From contig JAFGFO010000046.1 of the NCBI GenBank assembly GCA_016931085.1, positions 1 through 23,659 on the forward strand: a DNA stretch of 23,659 nt. Direction: 5' to 3'. This DNA is from Thermoflexales bacterium. Lineage in GTDB: Bacteria; Chloroflexota; Anaerolineae; Fen-1058. Shown in pieces: positions 8,054 to 14,604 of this stretch (within the stretch, counting starts at the first letter, position 1; each line of letters opens with the position of its first letter). Made by a program: the position numbers and the translations under genes. The notes under the pieces are model-generated. The model saw only the letters and a program-made list of their open reading frames with translations, did not search any database and was not told the origin of the DNA.

Positions 8054-8625
8054 GGGCTTACCTCGTACCCCAGCGACAAGACAGTCTCAGTATCCAGCAG
8101 CTCGGCCAGGCGCGCTTGCCCGTATGCGACGCGCGATTTGGCCGTGTTGATTGAGCAATCCAGCGCGCGCGCCATCTCATCGAACGACAGGCCGCCATAG
8201 TAGCGCAGGATCAGCGCCTCGCGCGACTTGCGCGGCAGGCCCTGCAAGGCTTCCCACACGACTCGCCTGGTGGCCGAACGCTCCAGGGCGCTTTCGGGCT
8301 GGTGGGCGGGCTGCTCGTCTCGCGGCTCTCGCCGCCCTTCCAGCAGCGATTGGAGCGAAAGCCACTGCCAACGTCGTTTGCGCTGCAAATCACGGCAGCG
8401 GCTGGCGACGATGACCTTGAGCCAAGACCCAAAAGGCGCCCGCGTTGGGTCGTACCGCTTCAGGTGGCTGAAGGCGTACACGAACGCGTCCTGGGTGGCC
8501 TCTTCGGCGTCTTGCGTGTCCTGCAGCAGCAGATAAGCCAGCCGGAACAAGCCGGGACTATATTCGTCGTGTAGAGCGCGGGCGGCCGCTTCGTCGCCGC
8601 TGGCGCAGCGCTGGATCAGATCCAA
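8050..8625 (-). CDS. ECF-type RNA polymerase sigma factor (191 aa from the TTG start)
   Basis: Region 2 reads L-H-D-E-Y-S-P-G-L-F-R-L-A-Y and D-A-E-E-A-T-Q-D-A-F-V-Y-A-F; region 4 has L-P-R-K-S-R-E-A-L-I-L-R-Y-Y-G-G-L-S-F-D-E-M-A and N-T-A-K-S-R. A Gln/Glu-rich linker joins them. I place the start at TTG 8625: GGAG lies 7 nt upstream and the protein then begins D-L-I-Q-R-C-A-S-G-D-E, as ECF factors usually do. An ATG at 8733 in the same frame would add 36 residues, but its first codons are a translated palindrome and it lies upstream of the start site expected from the -10 at 8736-8741. The sigma factor is probably held by the overlapping zinc-finger/LCP protein and should direct an envelope-related regulon. 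Confidence 0.9.
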   Translation of the reverse strand: MDLIQRCASGDEAAARALHDEYSPGLFRLAYLLLQDTQDAEEATQDAFVYAFSHLKRYDPTRAPFGSWLKVIVASRCRDLQRKRRWQWLSLQSLLEGRREPRDEQPAHQPESALERSATRRVVWEALQGLPRKSREALILRYYGGLSFDEMARALDCSINTAKSRVAYGQARLAELLDTETVLSLGYEVSP

Positions 8626-8696
8626 AGACTGTCTCCACTGGGTTGAATGTGTCTGTCGTTCCTTAATACGCAGGCCAAGCCGAAAAAGTTTGGTTT

Positions 8697-8736
8697 TAGG
8701 TGACCGGCGCCTCGCGAAGCAGTCGCCGGTCACCTA
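8697..8736. repeat. TAGGTGACCGGCG inverted repeat (GGTGACCGGC family)
   Basis: TAGGTGACCGGCG (8697-8709) and CGCCGGTCACCTA (8724-8736) are perfect 13-bp arms with a 14-nt loop. It shares AGGTGACCGGC(A/G)CCTC with the hairpin at 5285-5321. It overlaps the sigma gene promoter and leader. Confidence 0.8.
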
Positions 8737-8744
8737 TTATATCA
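8736..8744 (-). promoter_or_regulatory. Extended -10 promoter of the ECF sigma gene
   Basis: The minus strand reads TGATATAAT, an extended -10 with perfect TATAAT; no strong -35 is needed. Transcription should begin at about 8729, inside the palindrome and downstream of the ATG at 8733. Confidence 0.55.
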
Positions 8745-8775
8745 CGGGTGTGGATCATTTCGTAACTTTGGGGTT

Positions 8776-8804
8776 TTGAAGTTGCGCCAGAAACGTGATA
8801 AAAT
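8776..8804 (+). promoter_or_regulatory. Promoter of the MalT/LuxR-like gene, nearly leaderless
   Basis: TTGAAG (8776-8781), a 17-bp spacer and TAAAAT (8799-8804). The predicted start is about 8811, two bases before the ATG at 8813, so the mRNA would have almost no leader. Confidence 0.55.
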
Positions 8805-8812
8805 GAGGCGTA

Positions 8813-11521
8813 ATGGCTACGCCTCTGCTGGTCACGAAATTGTATATTCCTCCCGCCCGGCCCGAACTGGTGCGGCGCCCGCATCTCGTCGAGCGGCTTT
8901 CCGAAAGCCTCTGCCCAAACCAAGGTTTTGGGCGCGCGCTCACGCTCATCTCCGCGCCGGCCGGCTTTGGCAAGACGACGCTGTTGAGCGAATGGATTGG
9001 CGCCCTCACCCCTTCCCCTCTCCCAGTGGGAGAGGGGGCAGGGGTGAGGGTTGCCTGGCTCTCGTTGGACGAAAGCGATAACGACCCGGCGCGTTTCCTG
9101 GCCTATTTTGCCGCCGCCCTGCATGGTGACGCCCCTCAGCCGCCGTCCCCGCCGGAAGAGCTCATGGCAGCGCTGATCAACCAACTGAGCGCTACGGGCC
9201 AGCTTACAGTCCTGGTCCTCGACGATTATCACTTTATTACAACTCAAGCGATTCACGATGCCCTTGCGTTTCTGCTGGACCACATGCCGGCCAATTTGCA
9301 CCTGGTCATTGCCACGCGCGCTGACCCTCCCCTGCCTCTCCCGCGCTTGCGCGCTCGCGGCCAACTGACCGAGCTGCGCCAGGCCGATTTGCGCTTCACG
9401 CCGGCTGAAGCGGCCGAATTTCTCCGGCGAGTCCTGGGAGTCAAGTTCTCAACCGATGAGGTGGCCGCGCTGGCTTCTCGCACCGAGGGCTGGATTGCCG
9501 GATTGCAGTTGGCGGCCGTTTCGATGCAGGGGCGAGATGACGTGGCGAGTTTTATCCGCGCCTTCACGGGCAGCAACCGGCATATTCTGGATTACCTGGG
9601 TGAAGAAGTTTTGCAACGCCAATCTGAAGACGTGCAGCGCTTTCTCTTGCAGACTTCTATCCTGGAGCAATTGTGCGGGCCATTGTGTGACGCGGTGTTG
9701 GCAGCGGATGGCAGCCAGGCCGTGCTGGAATACCTGGAGCGCGCCAATCTCTTTGTCGTGCCGCTCGACGACCACCGCGAGTGGTATCGCTATCACCGCC
9801 TGTTCGCAGAACTGCTGCGCAGTCGCTTGCAGGAGGTGCAGCCAAGCCTTGCCCCCACGCTGCACCTGCGAGCCAGCGAGTGGTGTGAACATAACGGGCA
9901 GCCCGCTGCCGCGATCGAGCATGCCTTATCGGCGGGCGATTTTGAGCGCGCCACGCGCCTGGTGGAGCAAGTGGCCCAGGCTACCCTGGTGCGCGGCGAA
10001 ATGGTCACTTTTTTGGGCTGGATGGACGCCTTGCCCGATCACTTGGTGCACGCCAGGCCCACTTTGGGCTTGTTTCACGCCTGGGCACTCTTGTTGAGTG
10101 GGCACTCGATGGATGTCATTGAGGCGCGTCTGGAGAGCATTAGCCGGGACACTGGCCTGGCTCCCGGCAAGGTGGCTGTCGTGCGTGCTTTTGTCTCCAT
10201 GTTTCAAGGCCAAACGTCTGGCATGGCCGAGTTGTGCCGGCAGGCGCTTGCGCACATTCCTGAGGACGAGCCATTCTGGCGCAACGCCGCTGCATGGATG
10301 TTGAGCGCGTCCCAGGTGTCCGAAGGCGATTTCGAGACGAGCTGCCAAACGCTTGCCGATCTGGCCCTGGCAAGCCAGCAGAGCGGCGATGTCATTATCG
10401 CGGTGGGCGCCCTCAACCAGTTGGCCGAGGTGCACATGCGCCTGGCGCAACTGCACCAGGCTAAAGCCATCTACGAGCGAGCGCTATCTGTGGCAAGCGA
10501 CAAGCAGGGGCGGCGAATGCCGGTGGCTGGCACGACCCTGATAGGCTTGGGCGAGCTGGAGCGAGAATGGAATGATCTCGATGCCGCCAGGAGCTACCTG
10601 GTCGAAGGAATTGAGTTGGCGGCTCAATGGCCGGCGGCCGCCATGGAAGGTTACCTCGCGCTGGCCCGCGTCCGGCAGGCGCAGGGAAATGCCGGTGGCG
10701 CTGACGACATGATGCAAAGCGCCAGGCAGGCTGCCGTACAATTTGACATCACTGAGGCAGACGATTGGATGGTGGCCATAACCCAGACGCAGCTTTGGGT
10801 CATGCGGGGGAACATTGAAGCGGCGATCCGGTGGAGCAAGGCGCGCAAGCTGGATCAAGACGATGTAGCTGGGGTGCTGGACGACCGCGACGATTATGTC
10901 AATTACCACCTGCGCAAGTACGAGTACCTGGTCTGGGTGCGGGTATTGCTTGCGCAGCGCCAGGCTGAGCGGGCACTGGGTGTGCTGGAAGCGCTGCGCC
11001 AACGAATGGAGCAGCAGAAACGCACGCGGCTGTGGTTAGAGAGTCTGATGCTTGAGGCGCTGGCCTTGTCTCACATCCAGAGCGAACAAGCGCTGGACAC
11101 TTTGGAACGAGCGTTATCCCTGGCCGAGCCGGGAGGTTACGTGCGCCTGTTTGTGGACGAGGGCGAGCCGATGAGGGTGTTGATTTCGGATTTCGGATTG
11201 CGGATTTCAGAACGGCATCGCCGCGAGCCGACAGAAGCCTGCCGCCGCTTGCTCGCTTACGTCGAGCGCCTGCTGACAGCGTTTGGTTCCACTCCCACGC
11301 AGCCAGGCTCGGACCAATCCGGGATGATCGAGCCTTTGAGCGAGCGCGAATTGGAAGTGCTGCGTCTCTTGCCGACTGAGTTGTCAAACGCCGAAATGGC
11401 TGACGAGCTAGTCGTCTCTGTCAACACGCTGCGTACGCATCTCAAAAACCTCTACGGAAAACTAGGCGCGCACAGCCGCTACGAAGCGATTGCACGGGCA
11501 AAAGAAGCCGGCTGGCTGTGA
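8813..11521 (+). CDS. MalT-like STAND ATPase / LuxR transcriptional regulator (902 aa)
   Basis: This is a signal-transduction ATPase of the MalT/LAL class. The P-loop S-A-P-A-G-F-G-K-T-T-L-L is at about 47-58, a Walker B-like L-V-L-D-D-Y-H at about 134-140, and A-T-R-A-D-P-P at 167-173. A long helical TPR-like sensor region covers about 330-780. The C-terminal LuxR helix-turn-helix reads L-S-E-R-E-L-E-V-L-R-L-L with N-T-L-R-T-H-L-K-N-L-Y. In this class ATP and an inducer drive assembly of the active form; the inducer is unknown. Two dispersed repeats are translated in frame: a 48-bp hairpin at 9003-9050 (about residues 64-79) and heptamers at 11182-11209. The small-protein/PEP-enzyme/MFS genes follow on the same strand from their own promoter and are candidate targets. 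Confidence 0.93.
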   Translation: MATPLLVTKLYIPPARPELVRRPHLVERLSESLCPNQGFGRALTLISAPAGFGKTTLLSEWIGALTPSPLPVGEGAGVRVAWLSLDESDNDPARFLAYFAAALHGDAPQPPSPPEELMAALINQLSATGQLTVLVLDDYHFITTQAIHDALAFLLDHMPANLHLVIATRADPPLPLPRLRARGQLTELRQADLRFTPAEAAEFLRRVLGVKFSTDEVAALASRTEGWIAGLQLAAVSMQGRDDVASFIRAFTGSNRHILDYLGEEVLQRQSEDVQRFLLQTSILEQLCGPLCDAVLAADGSQAVLEYLERANLFVVPLDDHREWYRYHRLFAELLRSRLQEVQPSLAPTLHLRASEWCEHNGQPAAAIEHALSAGDFERATRLVEQVAQATLVRGEMVTFLGWMDALPDHLVHARPTLGLFHAWALLLSGHSMDVIEARLESISRDTGLAPGKVAVVRAFVSMFQGQTSGMAELCRQALAHIPEDEPFWRNAAAWMLSASQVSEGDFETSCQTLADLALASQQSGDVIIAVGALNQLAEVHMRLAQLHQAKAIYERALSVASDKQGRRMPVAGTTLIGLGELEREWNDLDAARSYLVEGIELAAQWPAAAMEGYLALARVRQAQGNAGGADDMMQSARQAAVQFDITEADDWMVAITQTQLWVMRGNIEAAIRWSKARKLDQDDVAGVLDDRDDYVNYHLRKYEYLVWVRVLLAQRQAERALGVLEALRQRMEQQKRTRLWLESLMLEALALSHIQSEQALDTLERALSLAEPGGYVRLFVDEGEPMRVLISDFGLRISERHRREPTEACRRLLAYVERLLTAFGSTPTQPGSDQSGMIEPLSERELEVLRLLPTELSNAEMADELVVSVNTLRTHLKNLYGKLGAHSRYEAIARAKEAGWL
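9003..9050. repeat. In-frame 48-bp dispersed palindromic repeat in the LuxR gene
   Basis: CCCTCACCCC (9003-9012) pairs with GGGGTGAGGG (9041-9050), and CCCCTCTCCC (9015-9024) pairs with GGGAGAGGGG (9028-9037), around an AGT loop. The 16 codons give L-T-P-S-P-L-P-V-G-E-G-A-G-V-R between the P-loop helix and the V-A-W-L-S-L-D-E strand, where MalT relatives have a short connection. Similar translated repeats are known from many bacterial genomes. Confidence 0.9.
11182..11209. repeat. Four tandem heptamers (GATTTCG type) inside the LuxR gene
   Basis: GATTTCG, GATTTCG, GATTGCG and GATTTCA lie head to tail. They are read as I-S-D-F-G-L-R-I-S near the end of the sensor region. The heptamer is A/T-richer than the surrounding gene. 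Confidence 0.85.
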
Positions 11522-11550
11522 GTAGGGGCGGTTGGGCGGCCCGCCCTTAC
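11522..11550. repeat. GTAG-footed hairpin after the LuxR gene
   Basis: GTAGGGGCGG (11522-11531) pairs with CCGCCCTTAC (11541-11550) at 9 of 10 positions. It directly follows the LuxR stop codon and may act as its terminator. It resembles the foot of the element at 14522-14583. Confidence 0.6.
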
Positions 11551-11591
11551 TACTTTTTCGTAAATCACCCACGCTCTCACCCTTTAATGTG

Positions 11592-11621
11592 ATGACAATT
11601 CACCCACCCGGCGGTTATAAT
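11592..11621 (+). promoter_or_regulatory. Leaderless promoter of the small-protein/PEP-enzyme operon
   Basis: ATGACA (11592-11597, 5 of 6 to TTGACA), an 18-bp spacer and a perfect TATAAT (11616-11621). The ATG at 11629 is 7 bases after the -10, at the expected start of transcription, and there is no Shine-Dalgarno sequence before it. Confidence 0.7.
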
Positions 11622-11628
11622 TGAACCA

Positions 11629-11853
11629 ATGCTAGAAGAAACCGTCTATCAAATCAAGCTGGAGGGCGAGCTAGACGAACGTTGGTCAGTCTGGTTCAGT
11701 GGCCTGTCCGTCCGCGTGGAAGAAGGGGCCACCACGCTGACCGGCCCCGTGGCCGACCAGGCCGCCCTGCGCGGTATCTTGAACAAAATGTGGGATCTGA
11801 ACCTGGGGCTGATTTCTATCGTACGCCTTGAAGAAACGGAGGTAATCAAATGA
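11629..11853 (+). CDS. Small conserved-looking protein, function unknown (74 aa)
   Basis: No named domain is recognised. The sequence has E-G-E-L-D-E-R-W-S-V-W-F-S-G-L near residues 11-25 and T-L-T-G-P-V-A-D-Q-A-A-L-R-G-I-L near 36-51; from memory, short bacterial proteins with a W-x-x-W-F-x-G-L ... G-P-V-x-D-Q-A-A-L-x-G-L-L pattern recur beside many unrelated genes, so this is likely a real family of unknown role. No signal or membrane segment is present. Its stop overlaps the next start as ATGA (11850-11853), implying translational coupling to the PEP enzyme. The mRNA appears to begin at its own ATG. It could be a partner or regulator of the downstream enzyme; that is inference. Confidence 0.85.
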   Translation: MLEETVYQIKLEGELDERWSVWFSGLSVRVEEGATTLTGPVADQAALRGILNKMWDLNLGLISIVRLEETEVIK

Positions 11854-14522
11854 CTACAGGCTATATCTTGCAACTGGCCGATTCACAGGCCACTTTGGAG
11901 GCGGTGGGAGGCAAAGGGGCATCGCTGGCACGGTTGGTCAACGCGGGACTGCCGGTGCCGGGTGGGTTCCACGTCACTACACTGGCCTACAAGCAGTTCG
12001 TGGCCGAAAATGACTTGCAGTCGCGCATTTTGGCGGCCTTGGAACAGGCCGACGCCGCACGGCCGGCCACACTGGAGGCAGCCTCGCGTTTGATAGGGGA
12101 CATGTTCGCCCAGGCACACATGCCGCAGGCGGTGGCTTTGGCTGTCGCGCAAGCTTATGCCGACCTGGGTGATCATCCTGCAGTCGCGGTGCGCTCGTCG
12201 GCCACGGCCGAGGATTTGCCGGGACTGTCATTCGCCGGGCAGCAAGATACTTTTCTAAACGTGCGCGGCCTGTCAGAAGTGCAGGACGCGGTCAAGCGCT
12301 GCTGGGCGTCGTTGTGGACGGCGCGCGCGATCGGCTACCGGATCCAGCATGCTATCGACCAGGACACAGTCAGCCTGGCGGTGGTGGTGCAGCAACTCGT
12401 GAGCGCTGACGCGGCGGGCATCCTGTTCACGGCCAACCCCGTCAGCGGCCAGCGTGATCAGGCGATGATCACGGCGAGCTGGGGTTTGGGCGAGGCGATC
12501 GTGGGCGGTGCCGTCACGCCGGACACGCTCACAGTCGACAAGGCCAGCGGTGCGGTGTTGGCGCGCGAGACGGCCGACAAGCAAGTGATGACGGTGCGGG
12601 TCAATGGCGGCGGCACGCAGGAATACCCGACGCCGGAGCAGTTGCGCCGCGCGCCTGTGCTGGGTGACACGCAGGCGGCCGAATTGACCCGGCTGGGCGT
12701 GCAGATCGAGCAGTTGTACGGCACACCGATGGACATCGAGTGGACGCTGACGCTCCCCTTTCCCGGTGGGATAGGGATGGGAGGGGAGGGGGCTTTTTCC
12801 ATCGTACAGGCGCGGCCCATCACTGCTCTGCCGACCTCCTCTGCCGCCGCGGAGAGTGGGGAATCGCAAGCGCCAATTTCAATCGAGTGGAAGTTGCCCA
12901 ATCCCAAGGGCCAGTACATGCGCGGCAGCATCGTCGATCTGTTGCCCGATCCAGTCAGCCCCCTGTTTGCCACGCTGGGATTTTCGTCGATTGGTCGGGT
13001 TGGCATCAAGCAAGTCATGGAACCTTTGACCCGCTCCAAGCCGGAATTGCCAGACGATTACATCCTGACCATCAACGAGTACGCCTACATGGGCGTTGCG
13101 TTCACGCCGCGCCAGTGGTGGTGGGTCATCACCAAGATGATGGCCGCTTTCCCGCGTATCATTCGTGAGGCCCTCCCGCTCTGGCGAGACGAGATACGCC
13201 CGCGCTATGTGGCGGCGGTCGCGCGCTGGCAGGATCGGGCGTTGGAGGCGCTCTCCTTGGCCGAACTCTGGGCCGGGATTCAGGAAGTCAACGAGGCGGC
13301 GATGCTCCATTTGGCCTCACTGTTGGTGGCGACGACGGGCGCCTCGGCCGGCAGCGAGATGCTGTTTAGCCGCGTCTACGACAAGCTGGTTCGGCGTGTG
13401 GGTGACCCAGCCGCCGTCACGTTCCTGATGGGCTATGACAGCACGCCCATCCAGGCGGAAAAATCGCTCTACGACCTGGCGGTGTGGTGCCGCCAACAGC
13501 CCAGCCTGGCCGCCTATCTCCTCGAGACTCCCATCGAGCAAACCGCCGCGCAATTGCTAAGCGGGACACAATCCGAGCCTGTCGAAGGCTGGCAGGCTTT
13601 CCGTGAGCGTTTCCAGGGTTACCAGCAAGCCTACGGTCACATCATCTACAACCTGGATTTTGCCAAGCCGCTGCCGCTCGATACCCCCGCGCCGATGCTG
13701 GAAACGATCAAGATGTACCTGGAGGGCCTGGGCGCCAATCCGCACGAGCGCCAACGCGCGGCGGAAGAAAAGCGCGTCCAGGCTGCCGAGGCCACCTTCG
13801 AGCGGCTGAAGGGATGGCGCCGCTGGGCCTTTCGCAAGACGCTGGGGATGGCGCAGACGATGGCGCAAGTGCGCGAAAACGCCATCTCTGACATTGGCCT
13901 GGGCTACCCGCTGCTGCGGCGGATGCTGCGCGAGCTGGGCGGCCGCTTTGTGTTGGCTGGCGTTATCGCGCAGGACCAGGACGTCTTTTGGTTGGAAGAG
14001 GACCAGGTGCGCCAGGTCGTCGCTGCCTTGGAAGGTGGCAATCTGTCTACCAACCTGGCTGAGTGCGTCGCACAGCGCAAAGCCAGGCACGAGGCACTCA
14101 GGCACGTTACCCCGCCGCCAACGCTGCCGCCCAAGAAAAAGTACATGGGCATTGATATGGAGAGCTTTACGCCCGCGACGGCCGAGAGCCAGGCCGCCGG
14201 CTTGCTCAAAGGTGTGGCCGCCAGCGCCGGCCAGGTCACCGCGCCGGCTTGCGTGCTGCGCGGGCCGGAGGACTTTTCGTCCATGCGCCCTGGCGAGGTC
14301 CTGGTAGCCGCCACGACCACGCCAGCCTGGACGCCGCTGTTCGCCATGGCCTCGGCGGTTGTCACCGATATCGGCGGCCCGCTCAGCCACGGCTCGATCG
14401 TGGCGCGCGAATATGGCATCCCGGCGGTGATGGGCACTGGCGTCGCTACCCGGCGCATCCAGAGCGGACAGGTGATCACCGTGGATGGCAGCGCCGGCAC
14501 GGTCGCACTCCACGCCGGATAG
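11850..14522 (+). CDS. PEP synthase / rifampin phosphotransferase-like enzyme (890 aa)
   Basis: The order of domains is an N-terminal PPDK-type ATP-binding domain (about 1-335: G-G-K-G-A-S-L-A-R-L, A-V-R-S-S-A-T-A-E-D-L-P, S-F-A-G-Q-Q-D-T-F-L-N-V), a long middle domain (about 345-770), and a C-terminal swivelling phosphohistidine domain (G-G-P-L-S-H-G-S-I-V-A-R-E, His847). The C-terminal TIM barrel that binds PEP/pyruvate in true PEP synthase is missing. This arrangement and length match rifampin phosphotransferase-type enzymes, which split ATP and pass the beta-phosphate through the histidine to a small molecule bound by the middle domain. Its substrate here is unknown, and rifampin is only one possibility. 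A GC-rich repeat adds about 15 residues near 300-316. It is coupled to the 74-aa gene and followed by an MFS exporter. Confidence 0.88.
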   Translation: MTTGYILQLADSQATLEAVGGKGASLARLVNAGLPVPGGFHVTTLAYKQFVAENDLQSRILAALEQADAARPATLEAASRLIGDMFAQAHMPQAVALAVAQAYADLGDHPAVAVRSSATAEDLPGLSFAGQQDTFLNVRGLSEVQDAVKRCWASLWTARAIGYRIQHAIDQDTVSLAVVVQQLVSADAAGILFTANPVSGQRDQAMITASWGLGEAIVGGAVTPDTLTVDKASGAVLARETADKQVMTVRVNGGGTQEYPTPEQLRRAPVLGDTQAAELTRLGVQIEQLYGTPMDIEWTLTLPFPGGIGMGGEGAFSIVQARPITALPTSSAAAESGESQAPISIEWKLPNPKGQYMRGSIVDLLPDPVSPLFATLGFSSIGRVGIKQVMEPLTRSKPELPDDYILTINEYAYMGVAFTPRQWWWVITKMMAAFPRIIREALPLWRDEIRPRYVAAVARWQDRALEALSLAELWAGIQEVNEAAMLHLASLLVATTGASAGSEMLFSRVYDKLVRRVGDPAAVTFLMGYDSTPIQAEKSLYDLAVWCRQQPSLAAYLLETPIEQTAAQLLSGTQSEPVEGWQAFRERFQGYQQAYGHIIYNLDFAKPLPLDTPAPMLETIKMYLEGLGANPHERQRAAEEKRVQAAEATFERLKGWRRWAFRKTLGMAQTMAQVRENAISDIGLGYPLLRRMLRELGGRFVLAGVIAQDQDVFWLEEDQVRQVVAALEGGNLSTNLAECVAQRKARHEALRHVTPPPTLPPKKKYMGIDMESFTPATAESQAAGLLKGVAASAGQVTAPACVLRGPEDFSSMRPGEVLVAATTTPAWTPLFAMASAVVTDIGGPLSHGSIVAREYGIPAVMGTGVATRRIQSGQVITVDGSAGTVALHAG
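12751..12794. repeat. GC-rich imperfect inverted repeat inside the PEP-enzyme gene
   Basis: CTCCCCTTTCCC on the left faces GGGATGGGAGGGGAG on the right. It is read as L-P-F-P-G-G-I-G-M-G-G-E-G-A-F between D-I-E-W-T-L and S-I-V-Q-A-R-P-I-T, which are nearly adjacent in relatives. It looks like a diverged member of the family at 9003-9050. Confidence 0.6.
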
Positions 14523-14583
14523 TAGGGCGGCTTTCCATAGCCGCCAGGTTTTACGGCACGCTTTACATGGACACCTGCCCTAC
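14522..14583. repeat. 62-bp GTAGGGC...GCCCTAC element (REP-like)
   Basis: The ends GTAGGGC and GCCCTAC are inverted. Inside, GGCGGCT and AGCCGCC form a 7-bp stem with a 6-nt loop, preceded by GTAG as in E. coli REP units. A relative is at 1-60. It fills most of the 82-bp gap between the PEP-enzyme and MFS genes. Confidence 0.75.
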
Positions 14584-14604
14584 GCACTGTTAGCGAGTTG
14601 AACT

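Noticed and set aside
13557..14513. Minus-strand open frame within the PEP-enzyme gene
   Set aside because: Antisense shadow of the phosphohistidine domain; no recognisable protein.
11850..14522. Naming the enzyme phosphoenolpyruvate synthase (ppsA)
   Set aside because: The C-terminal PEP/pyruvate-binding barrel is absent; the layout fits phosphotransferases of the rifampin type better.
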